DNA of 7,719 nucleotides from positions 1-7,719 of the forward strand of contig QWPO01000074.1 in the NCBI GenBank assembly GCA_003669255.1. Direction: 5' to 3'. Source of the stretch: Planctomycetota bacterium. Its GTDB lineage: Bacteria; Planctomycetota; Planctomycetia; Pirellulales; UBA1268. A model generated the notes under the pieces. It saw only the letters and a list, made by a program, of their open reading frames with translations. It was not told the DNA's origin and ran no database searches. The translations under genes were made by a program, and so were the position numbers. How positions within the stretch are numbered: the stretch's first letter is position 1; the number at the start of each line of letters is the position of its first letter. Below are positions 1 through 7,200 of this stretch, piece by piece.

Positions 1-13
1 CCGACGCGAGACA

Positions 14-120
14 AGGGCACACAGGTTGAAAACCTGTGCTACGGGGATCAGAAGGGCACACAGGTTGCCAACCTGTGCTACGGGGATCGCGAGGGCACAC
101 AGGTTACCAACGTGCGGCCA
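14..120. repeat. Tandem array of 39-bp palindromic units, third copy degenerate
   Basis: Units begin with AGGGCACACAGGTT at 14, 53 and 92, a constant 39-bp period. Units 1 and 2 each contain an inverted repeat, CACAGGTT facing AACCTGTG. In unit 1 the arms are 20-27 and 31-38, around a GAA loop. In unit 2 the stem grows to 9 bp (59-67 with 69-77) around one central C. Both are followed by CTACGGGGATC. In unit 3 the right arm has lost two bases (AACGTG at 109-114) and the tail diverges until the yidC stop codon at 139. The array may continue left of the window, since bases 1-13 resemble part of a unit tail. Similar palindromes are, from memory, scattered between genes in planctomycete genomes. 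The function is unknown; RNA hairpins downstream of yidC could act in termination or mRNA protection. Confidence 0.85.
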
Positions 121-138
121 CGGACCGGAACGGTAACG

Positions 139-2421
139 CTACTTTCGCTTCCGCGACTGCCGCTTCTCGCGAGCCGCCGTGGCGGCACCATTGGCCGATG
201 CCTTGCCGACGGGCGAGAACGACGCGTCCACGACACGGCCACCGCCAGCCGTCGCCGGCAGCGTCTTCGGCATCCAGAGCCGCTCCGCGATGCCCCAGAG
301 GCTCGAGGCGATGAAGTAGAGACAGAGGCCGCAGGGCACCTTGAAGAACATCAGCGCCATGAACCACATCATGTAGTTCATGACCTGCTGCTGCATCTTC
401 TGCTCGTCGTTCATGGCGGGCGGCATGAAGAGCTTCTGCTGCCAGAGGAACAGGCCGATGGTCACCAGCGGGAAGAGGTTGAGGAACGGGCCGAGCCAGC
501 CCTCGGGGGCCGTGAGGAAGGCGGGGAGCACCTTCGACCAGTCCCAGAGCATGTCGGGGGCCGCGAGGTTGGAGCACCAGCGAATCGCAGAACTGAACAG
601 CGGCGCCTGCCGGAGTTCGACGTCGGTGGCGAGCGAACGGTAGAGCCCCATGAAGATCGGAACCTGGATGAAGACGAGCAGGCAGCCGCCCATCGGGTTG
701 TAGTTGTGCTTCTTCCAGAGTTCTTGCGTGGCCTGCGTCTTCTTGACCTGGTCGTCGGCGTACTTCTCGTTGATCGCCTTCATCTCCGGCTGCAACTCCT
801 GCATCTTCTGCGAGGAGAGCGCCTGCTTGCGGCTCACCGGAAACATCGCCCCGCGGACGAGCACCGTGAGCAGGAGGATGGCGATGCCGTAGTTGCCGAT
901 CACCGAGTGGAGGGCGTGCAGGATCGCGATCATGGGGCGGGCGACCCAGCCGAACCAGCCGTAGTAGACGAGGTCGTCCATGCCCGAGTCGGGCACGCCG
1001 TACTGCTTGAGGAGTTCGGGCCGCTTCGGGCCGGCGAAGATCCGGTAGTGGTGCCGCTGGGCACTGCCGGCGGGAATGACGAGGTCCTGCGACACCAGCC
1101 GGTTCGTGACGTTGATCAACTTCTTCCGGGCCGCGGTTGGCACTTCTCCCACCGCGAGGGGCCGCACCTCCGCGAGCGCGGGCCGTTCGGCTCCGGTCTG
1201 ATCGGGAATCACGGCCGAGGCAAAATAGAGAGCATCGACGCCCGCGAACGACAGCGGCGTGCCCTCTCCAATCCGCGATGAAGGATGCTCCAGTTTGCCG
1301 TCAGCGATCTTCAAACCGCTGACAACCGTGCCGGGCTTGCCGACAAACCGCACCGCCATGTCGCGGACGGCCAGCGAACCCCAGTCGCGGGCGACCCGCT
1401 GGGTGTACCACCATCCCTCGGTCGGCAGGCCCGTGGGGCCGTCGAGCGCGTAGGCGACGGTGGCGTCGCTGCCGGCGGCCTCAAGACCGACGACGAGTTC
1501 GAGACCGTAGCCCGCGTCGCCAGCCGACTCTGCCTCAGAGGCGAGCCGATATTCCTTCACTGCGGTGAGTCCGCCGGGGAGCGTGCGTGTGAACCGCACC
1601 CGGGAGGGATCGCCCGTCTCGTCCAACTGCCAGTCCACGTCGGCGAGTTCAAGGCCAGGGATCTCAGCGAGCGGCTCAGACGGCCGCTTCCTGCCGTCGC
1701 GGGACTCGAGCGAGAGCCGGAAGGAAAGCGGGTCATGAGGGCTGCCGTCGGGATCGTCCACGGGAGCGGAGCGGTACTCGGGTCGCACGACCTCCAGGGG
1801 CCGGCGGTCGAGCGTCACGTCGAGCGACATCGGCCCGCCATCGCGAATCACCTCGAGGGCCACCTTCTTCCTCGGCTGCGTGATGACGAGCGCGTCTCGC
1901 AGCGCCAGGGCATCCGGCGTCGGCGTGCCGTCCACCTTCGCGATCACGTCACCGGCCTTCAGCCCTGCCCGGGCGGCGGGGGTGCCCGGCCCCACGACGC
2001 CCACGCGGCAGCCGCCGTCGCCGGCGTCGACCGCCAAGTGACCGAGGTAGCCCGAGCGATCGTCCTGGTCGTGGAACTTCTCGTCCGCGAGTTCGATCCG
2101 CTCGACGGCGGCCCCGCGGCTGGTGAGGGTGACGAGCATCCGTGCCGCGGCTGGATCGAGCGAGCCGAGCGTCCGGCGAACACGGGACGCGGCAGCGGAG
2201 GGCTCACCAATCGAGAGGTCGGCTGCGGCGACGGGCGCTTTCGTGGCCACCGTATTGGCCGCCTCGGCAGTTTCCTCCGGCGCACCGCTGCCGCCTTCGG
2301 CCGTCACGCCCTCCTCGGCCGCCGGCTTGGGAGGGGCGGGAAACAGCCATGTTTGCAACGCCTGGCTGGCCACGATGATCGCCAGCGAGACGACGAAGAA
2401 CTGGAGGTAGCGACGGTCCAC
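139..2421 (-). CDS. yidC: Membrane protein insertase YidC with embedded PDZ-like domain
   Basis: This 760-aa protein is the YidC/Oxa1/Alb3 insertase, which inserts and folds inner-membrane proteins alone or with SecYEG. It has an N-terminal membrane anchor (about 6-24), an Ala/Pro/Glu-rich linker (28-75), a periplasmic beta-sandwich domain (about 90-475) and the conserved Oxa1 core (about 495-715). The core has about five hydrophobic segments, near 508-528, 578-598, 641-665 and two in 681-713. Arg523 in LVRGAMFP matches the groove arginine (Arg366) of E. coli YidC, and NPMGGC plus IQVPIF are family signatures. The C-terminus is strongly basic (REKRQSRKRK), as in YidCs that touch the ribosome. 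A PDZ-like segment (124-206) interrupts the periplasmic domain, which helps explain a length well above E. coli YidC (548 aa). The start is GTG with only a weak GAAAGA six bases upstream; it is chosen because MDRRYLQFF followed by the anchor is a natural YidC N-terminus. The gene lies 47 bp after the phosphoesterase and is probably cotranscribed. The usual rpmH, rnpA, jag and mnmE neighbours are absent from the window. Confidence 0.97.
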   Translation of the reverse strand: MDRRYLQFFVVSLAIIVASQALQTWLFPAPPKPAAEEGVTAEGGSGAPEETAEAANTVATKAPVAAADLSIGEPSAAASRVRRTLGSLDPAAARMLVTLTSRGAAVERIELADEKFHDQDDRSGYLGHLAVDAGDGGCRVGVVGPGTPAARAGLKAGDVIAKVDGTPTPDALALRDALVITQPRKKVALEVIRDGGPMSLDVTLDRRPLEVVRPEYRSAPVDDPDGSPHDPLSFRLSLESRDGRKRPSEPLAEIPGLELADVDWQLDETGDPSRVRFTRTLPGGLTAVKEYRLASEAESAGDAGYGLELVVGLEAAGSDATVAYALDGPTGLPTEGWWYTQRVARDWGSLAVRDMAVRFVGKPGTVVSGLKIADGKLEHPSSRIGEGTPLSFAGVDALYFASAVIPDQTGAERPALAEVRPLAVGEVPTAARKKLINVTNRLVSQDLVIPAGSAQRHHYRIFAGPKRPELLKQYGVPDSGMDDLVYYGWFGWVARPMIAILHALHSVIGNYGIAILLLTVLVRGAMFPVSRKQALSSQKMQELQPEMKAINEKYADDQVKKTQATQELWKKHNYNPMGGCLLVFIQVPIFMGLYRSLATDVELRQAPLFSSAIRWCSNLAAPDMLWDWSKVLPAFLTAPEGWLGPFLNLFPLVTIGLFLWQQKLFMPPAMNDEQKMQQQVMNYMMWFMALMFFKVPCGLCLYFIASSLWGIAERLWMPKTLPATAGGGRVVDASFSPVGKASANGAATAAREKRQSRKRK

Positions 2422-2428
2422 AGGAAGT

Positions 2429-2438
2429 CTTTCGAAAG
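2429..2438. other. 10-bp perfect palindrome before yidC
   Basis: CTTTCGAAAG lies 8-17 bases upstream of the yidC GTG codon. In the mRNA it overlaps the only purine-rich stretch that could serve as a ribosome binding site (GAAAGA), so a small hairpin or bound protein there could affect yidC translation. A 10-bp palindrome can easily occur by chance, so no function is claimed. Confidence 0.25.
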
Positions 2439-2439
2439 C

Positions 2440-2459
2440 GGGAGGGAGGGAACGGCGGG
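2440..2459 (+). other. Potential G-quadruplex motif in the phosphoesterase-yidC gap
   Basis: The plus strand reads G3-A-G3-A-G3-AACGGC-G3, fitting the four-run G-quadruplex pattern with loops of 1, 1 and 6 bases. A further G3 run lies at 2464-2466. The motif falls within the 47-bp gap between the phosphoesterase stop and the yidC start. Both genes are on the minus strand, so the G-rich strand is the template and the mRNA is C-rich here. A folded template could slow RNA polymerase before yidC. The motif is certain as a string; folding is inference, and G runs are common in GC-rich DNA. Confidence 0.4.
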
Positions 2460-2468
2460 CGGCGGGCG

Positions 2469-3239
2469 TCAGCGGCCCTGGCCGAGGCGATCGCCGAGGA
2501 AGTTATCGAGGTCGGGGATCGCGTGAATCTTCTTGGAAGTCGTCTCAAACGGATACGCGATCCGGCGGAATCGGACACGACGATCGCCCTCGACCACCAC
2601 GTAACATGCCCGGGGATCGTTGTCGCGGGGTTGGCCCACGGAGCCGACGTTGACCATCGCCTTCGTCGCCGGCAGGTCGAGGGCCACCTCCGACTCGCCC
2701 CGAGGCACGCTCGGCGAGATGAACTCCGGCGACATCGTGAACACACCGGGAATGTGGGTGTGCCCCTGAAAGCAGTAGCGGCCGATCAGCTCGAAGATGT
2801 GCTCCATCTTCAAGGGGTTGTAGATGTCCTCTGGAAAAACGTATTCGTCGAGCGGCCGGCGGGCCGACCCGTGGACGAACAGGAAGTCGCCGTCGGCGTG
2901 GGTCCGAGGGAGTTCCCCCAGGAAGTCCATGAGCGGATCGGCAGAGTTCCGCGGCATCCGGTCGTGCAGCTCGAGTTGGTGCCGCGTCCAGCGGATGGCC
3001 CGCTCCGCCCCCGAGTTGAATCCGTCGGGGTCGAACAGGGCCCCCTGGTCGTGATTGCCAAGGATCACCAGGCTCGACCGCTCACGGACAAGCCTGACGC
3101 ACTCGCAGGGATTGGGGCCGTAGCCGACCACGTCGCCAAGGCAGATGACGGTGTCGACCCGCTCCCTGTCGATATCCTCAAGAACGGCCTGGAGTGCCTC
3201 CAGGTTGCCGTGGACGTCGCTGATGATGGCCCGCTTCAC
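2469..3239 (-). CDS. Calcineurin-like metallophosphoesterase (YfcE/MJ0936-like)
   Basis: This 256-aa protein carries the complete metallophosphoesterase signature: DVHGN (Asp8, His10), GDVVGYGPNP (Asp36), GNHD (Asn62-Asp64), His123 in FVHGS and GHTH (His160, His162). These residues normally bind two metal ions and hydrolyse a phosphomonoester or phosphodiester. GDVVGYGPNP and the late NVGSVGQPRDNDPRACYV segment (197-215) place it in the YfcE/MJ0936-like branch, whose natural substrates are mostly unknown. No signal peptide or membrane segment is visible, so it is probably cytoplasmic. The start is GTG, chosen because GGAG lies five bases upstream and the protein then begins VKRAIISDVHGN, the usual very short lead into the first motif. 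An ATG at 3269 or a codon at 3368 would add 10 or 43 residues with no family character. It is the first gene of a probable two-gene unit with yidC and is divergent from tsaB. Family assignment is firm; the substrate cannot be told. Confidence 0.93.
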   Translation of the reverse strand: MKRAIISDVHGNLEALQAVLEDIDRERVDTVICLGDVVGYGPNPCECVRLVRERSSLVILGNHDQGALFDPDGFNSGAERAIRWTRHQLELHDRMPRNSADPLMDFLGELPRTHADGDFLFVHGSARRPLDEYVFPEDIYNPLKMEHIFELIGRYCFQGHTHIPGVFTMSPEFISPSVPRGESEVALDLPATKAMVNVGSVGQPRDNDPRACYVVVEGDRRVRFRRIAYPFETTSKKIHAIPDLDNFLGDRLGQGR

Positions 3240-3244
3240 GTAAA

Positions 3245-3248
3245 CTCC
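3245..3248 (-). promoter_or_regulatory. Shine-Dalgarno of the phosphoesterase gene
   Basis: Read on the minus strand, GGAG stands five bases before the GTG codon at 3239-3237 (GGAGTTTACGTG). It is the clearest ribosome binding site in the window and decides the start against the upstream ATG at 3269, which has no comparable site. Confidence 0.6.
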
Positions 3249-3277
3249 ACGCGTCGCGGGCCCCGACATCGCTGGCT

Positions 3278-3287
3278 TTCCGCGGAA
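3278..3287. promoter_or_regulatory. 10-bp palindrome in the divergent intergenic region, possible operator
   Basis: TTCCGCGGAA is a perfect inverted repeat between the divergent phosphoesterase and tsaB genes. It lies 5-14 bases beyond the candidate -10 hexamer of the minus-strand promoter, where the transcription start would be expected. That is a plausible operator position, but CCGCGG cores arise often by chance in DNA this GC-rich. Confidence 0.25.
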
Positions 3288-3291
3288 TTTG

Positions 3292-3320
3292 AGACTACGG
3301 CCCCCCTCCCACACGGTCAA
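3292..3320 (-). promoter_or_regulatory. Candidate sigma-70-type promoter for phosphoesterase-yidC
   Basis: On the minus strand, TTGACC (3320-3315, 5 of 6 matches to TTGACA) is followed after exactly 17 bases by TAGTCT (3297-3292). The latter matches TATAAT at only three positions, but these include the first T, the second A and the last T. Transcription would start near 3285, giving a leader of about 46 bases before the GTG at 3239. The match was found by eye and the -10 is poor. No equally good promoter was seen for tsaB on the plus strand. Confidence 0.35.
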
Positions 3321-3352
3321 GGACGCGGCCCCAGGCCCGGCAGCACCGAACC

Positions 3353-4069
3353 ATGCGGATTCTCGCAATCGACACGAGCTTGGGGTCCGGATCGGTGGCC
3401 GCGGTCGACCAAGACGGCTCGGCCGAGCGGCCGCTGGGGCCAGCGGGAGGCCACGCGCGGGTGCTCACCGCGGCCCTCGCTGAGGTGGCTGCCGCACGTG
3501 GCTGGGGCGTGGGCCCCCAGGTGCTCGGCAGCCTCGGCCCGAGCGATGTCGTCGCCGTCATCCGCGGCCCCGGGTCGTTCACCGGCCTGCGGGTCGGCGT
3601 CGCCGCCGCAAAGGCCTTGGCGTGGACGACTGGCGCGAGGCTGGTTGGCGTGTCGGGGTTCGACGTGCTCGCGCGGCGAGCGGCCCGGGTCGCCGGCTGG
3701 CATGACGAACCGATCGCGATCGCCTATGACGCCGGCCGCGGGGACGTGTTCGCGGCAACGGCGAAGCCGACTGCCGACGGCTGGATAATGGCCCCTGCAA
3801 TCCTGGCCCCGCTCGATGCCTGGCTCGAGTCGCTGCCGGCCGGCGGCCGCGTCACCGGCCCCGCCCTCGAGGCGGCGTCGGAGCGGATCACTGCTCGAAA
3901 CGACCTCGCCGTGGCGTCGCCGGAGGCGTGGCATCCGCTGGCCGCGGAGGCCGCCGCCATCGCCCGGGCCAGGGCCGTGGCAGACGATGTGGACGACCCG
4001 CACACGCTGCTCCCCGACTACCTGCGGCCCAGTTATGCCGAGGAACGGAAGCCACCCGCCGCCGGATGA
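3353..4069 (+). CDS. tsaB: tRNA t6A37 threonylcarbamoyltransferase complex subunit TsaB
   Basis: This 238-aa protein is TsaB (YeaZ), the non-catalytic ASKHA-fold partner that dimerises with TsaD and, with TsaE, helps transfer threonylcarbamoyl to A37 of ANN-decoding tRNAs in the cytoplasm. The N-terminus MRILAIDTS is the family's first strand and phosphate-loop region. The signature GPGSFTGLRVG is at 72-82 and runs into the helix AAAKALAW. DAGRGDVFAA (126-135) matches the DAR-R-EVY-like strand of the family, and YLRPSYAEERK (223-233) is the typical C-terminal motif. The length is normal for TsaB (about 230 aa) and nothing is missing. The start is ATG at 3353, fixed by the conserved N-terminus, although no Shine-Dalgarno is visible upstream (CAGCACCGAACC). 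TsaD, TsaE, TsaC and RimI, which often adjoin tsaB, are not in the window. The next gene is pyc, so the neighbourhood adds nothing to the functional call. Confidence 0.95.
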   Translation: MRILAIDTSLGSGSVAAVDQDGSAERPLGPAGGHARVLTAALAEVAAARGWGVGPQVLGSLGPSDVVAVIRGPGSFTGLRVGVAAAKALAWTTGARLVGVSGFDVLARRAARVAGWHDEPIAIAYDAGRGDVFAATAKPTADGWIMAPAILAPLDAWLESLPAGGRVTGPALEAASERITARNDLAVASPEAWHPLAAEAAAIARARAVADDVDDPHTLLPDYLRPSYAEERKPPAAG

Positions 4070-4222
4070 GCGGCCCCAAGACCGCGGCGCCTCCGCTGAA
4101 ACGCCTGCCCGGGTGTCCTGTCGAGGCACCGCCGGTACATTGTTGCCCGCAGGCGGTTCCGCGGGGAAATCGTGCGGTTCTGTCCCGGTCCATCTTCGCC
4201 CTCGCATCACCCATCACCACCC
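4070..4222. other. tsaB-pyc intergenic region with a small hairpin
   Basis: These 153 bases hold no convincing gene. At 4112-4130 a short stem-loop can form: GGTG with CACC and CCT with AGG, one bulged T, loop GTCG. It could help end tsaB transcription, but no T-tract follows. A second weak stem pairs CCCGC (4146-4150) with GCGGG (4161-4165). No good promoter pair was found for pyc. TACATT (4136-4141) has 4 of 6 -10 matches but no partner -35. The bases before the pyc ATG are CATCACC repeats (4205-4211, 4212-4218) without a Shine-Dalgarno sequence. Confidence 0.4.
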
Positions 4223-7200
4223 ATGCGGCCCATCACCAAACTCCTCGTCGCCAATCGCAGCGAAATCGCGATCCGCGTTTTCCGGTCGGCGCACGAACTC
4301 GGCATCCGCACCGTCGCGATCTACGCCCACGAGGATCGGTTCGCCCTGCACCGCTTCAAGGCCGACGAGGCCTATCTGGTAGGCAAGCCCGGCGAGCCGA
4401 TCCGCTCCTACCTCGACATCGACGGCATCGTCGCGCTCGCCAAGGCCCACGGCGTGGACGGCATCCACCCCGGCTACGGCTTCCTCTCGGAGAACCCCGA
4501 GTTCGCGGCGGCCTGCGGCAAGGCCGGCATCACGTTCGTCGGCCCGCGGGTGGAGTTGCTGCAGACGCTCGGCGACAAGACCGCAGCCCGCGACCTCGCC
4601 CACAAGGCGGGCGTGCCGATCCTCGCCGGCAGCGCTAAGCCCGTCGTCGGCCATGCCGACGCCCTGAAGATCGCCAAGGAACTCGGCTGGCCGGTGATCC
4701 TCAAGGCAGCGCACGGCGGCGGCGGCCGCGGCATGCGGGTGGTCCGCGGCGAGGACGAACTCGCGGTTGCGCTCGAAAGTGCGCAGCGCGAGAGCAAGAC
4801 GGCCTTCGGCTCGGCGGCCGTGTTCGTGGAGAAGTTCATCCAGCGGGCTCGGCACATCGAGGTGCAGTTGCTCGGCGACCTGCACGGCAACCTCGTGCAT
4901 CTCTTCGAGCGCGACTGCTCCGTGCAGCGGCGGCATCAGAAGGTCGTGGAACTCGCCCCCGCCCCAAACCTCGACCCTGCCACGCGCGACGCGATCTGCG
5001 AGGCGGCGATCGCCATCGGCCGCACTGCCCGCTATGAAAACGCCGGCACCGTCGAGTTTCTCGTGGATGCCGACACGGGCCGTTTCTACTTCATCGAGGT
5101 GAACCCCCGGATCCAGGTGGAACACACGGTCACCGAGGAGATCACCGGCATCGACATCGTGCGGCGACAGCTGCTCGTCGCCCAGGGCCACAAGCTCTCC
5201 GACCCGCAGGTCGGCCTCGGCGACCAGAAGGCGATCCGATCGATGGGGGCGGCGCTCCAGTGCCGCGTCACCACCGAAGATCCCGAGAATCGCTTCCTCC
5301 CCGACTACGGCCGGATGACGGCCTACCGGTCGGCCAGCGGCATGGGCATCCGCCTCGACGCCGGCACCGCCTTCTCGGGCGCCGTCGTCACGCCCTACTT
5401 CGACTCGCTGCTCGTGAAGGTGACCGCCCGCGGCCTGACGCATCAGGAGGCGGCCGGCCACATCGAGCGCTGCCTGCAGGAGTTTCGCATTCGCGGGGTG
5501 AAGACCAACATCCCGTTCCTCATCAACCTGGTCACGAATCCTGACTTCCTCGCCGGCAACTGCACGACGCGGTTCATCGACGAGACGCCCGCCCTCTTCG
5601 ATTTCCCGATCCGCCGCGACCGGGCGACGAGGGTGCTCGAGTACCTCGCCGACGTGATCGTCAACGGCAACCCGCTCGTGAAGGGGCGGCCTGCCGCGGC
5701 GCGGCGTCAACCGGCCCCGCTCCCCGACTACGACCGCTTCGCCCCGCCGCCGGCCGGCACGCGCACGAAGCTCAAGGAACTCGGTCCCACGAAGTTCGCC
5801 GCCTGGGTTCGCGAGCAGAAGCGGCTCCTGATCACCGACACGACGATGCGCGACGCCCACCAGTCGCTGCTGGCCACGCGGATGCGGACCCACGACATGC
5901 TGTCGGTGGCCGACGCCTACGCCCGGCTCTGCTCCGGCTTCTTCTCGCTGGAGATGTGGGGTGGGGCGACGTTCGACACGTCGATGCGGTTTCTGAAGGA
6001 GTGCCCGTGGGACCGACTGCTGCAACTCCGCGAGCGGATTCCGAACATCCTCTTCCAGATGCTGCTGCGGGCGAGCAATGCCGTGGGCTACACGAACTAC
6101 CCCGACAACATCGTGCGGGCCTTCGTCAAGGAGTCGGCGGCCAGCGGCATCGACGTGTTCCGCGTGTTCGACCCGCTCAACTGGGTACCGAACATGCGGG
6201 TGGCGATCGACGCCGTCGTCGAGAGCGGCGCGATCTGCGAGGCGGCCGTCTGCTACACGGGCGACGTGCTCGACCCGAAGCGGACGAAGTATTCGCTCGA
6301 CTACTACGTGAAGCTCGCCAAGGAACTGGAGAAGGCCGGAGCCCACATGCTCGCCATCAAAGACATGGCGGGTCTCTGCAAGCCATTCGCCGCCGGCAAA
6401 CTGGTGTCGGCGCTGCGTGCTGAAATCGGCATCCCGATTCACTTCCACACCCACGACACCTCGGGAGCGCAGGTGGCCGCGGCGTTGGAAGCGGCCAAGA
6501 GCGGCGCCAGCGTGGTCGATGCCGCCTTTGCGTCATTTGCCGGCCTCACGAGCCAGCCCAATCTCAACGCGCTGGTCGAGGCGGCCCGCAACACGCCGCT
6601 CGACACCGGCCTCGACCCCGAGCCGCTGCGGCACTTTTCCCACTACTGGGCTGCGGTGCGCGAGCACTACACCGCCTTCGAGTGCGGCATGAAGGCACCC
6701 GACCCCGACCTCTACCTCCACGAGATGCCCGGCGGCCAGTTCACGAACCTCCTGGAGCAGGCCAAGGCTCTGGGCCTCGGCGACCGCTGGGAAGAAGTCT
6801 GCCGCGCCTACGCCGACGTCAATCACCTCGTCGGCGACATCGTGAAGGTCACGCCCACGAGCAAGTCGGTCGGGGATCTGGCGCTCCTGCTCGTCACCAA
6901 CAACATGCAGGCGTCGGACCTACTTACCGACTCCCGCGAACTTGCCTTCCCCGAGTCGGTGATCGACCTGCTCGCCGGCCGAATGGGCCAGCCGCCGGGC
7001 GGATTTCCGGCCGACGTCGTCACGCGGATCGTCCGTAAGGCCGACATCGTGACCGGTCGCCCCGGCGAGTCGCTCGCCCCGGCCGATTTCGCGGCCGCCG
7101 AGAAGAAGGTGGCGGAGATCGTCGGCCGCACGGCCTCGCCCCGCGAGGTGCTCTCGTGGCTCCTCTACCCGCGGGTGTTTGCCGACTTCGCGGCGCATCG

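Noticed and set aside
14..120. CRISPR array
   Set aside because: The period is regular, but nearly the whole 39-bp unit is repeated, so there are no unique spacers, and no cas genes are in view.
36..314. Open frame of 92 codons starting in the repeats (GHTGCQPV-like peptides)
   Set aside because: It is a translation of the palindromic repeats that then runs antisense into the yidC 3' end. Such frames are artefacts of the repeat.
112..2526. Two long plus-strand open frames (112-1281 and 1285-2526) opposite yidC and the phosphoesterase end
   Set aside because: They are Arg/His/Val-rich with no recognisable domain, and lie opposite a well-supported yidC. High GC suppresses stop codons on the antisense strand.
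3240..3368. N-terminal extension of the phosphoesterase to 3269 or 3368
   Set aside because: The extra residues lack conservation-like features, would use up the divergent promoter region, and the GTG at 3239 has the only good Shine-Dalgarno.
4172..4222. GTG start for pyc adding 17 residues
   Set aside because: The added MRFCPGPSSPSHHPSPP has no family resemblance, while the protein from 4223 begins exactly like other pyruvate carboxylases. The GGGGA upstream of the GTG keeps a small doubt.
4066..4638. Possible gene beginning at the ATGA overlap with the tsaB stop codon
   Set aside because: The overlap looks like translational coupling, but the frame has no family features and runs more than 400 bases into pyc in another frame.
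4214..6454. Minus-strand open frame of 746 codons opposite pyc
   Set aside because: Its composition (His, Arg, Glu, Val, Asp-rich and low complexity) is that of an antisense shadow of GC-rich coding sequence. The opposite strand encodes a complete pyruvate carboxylase.
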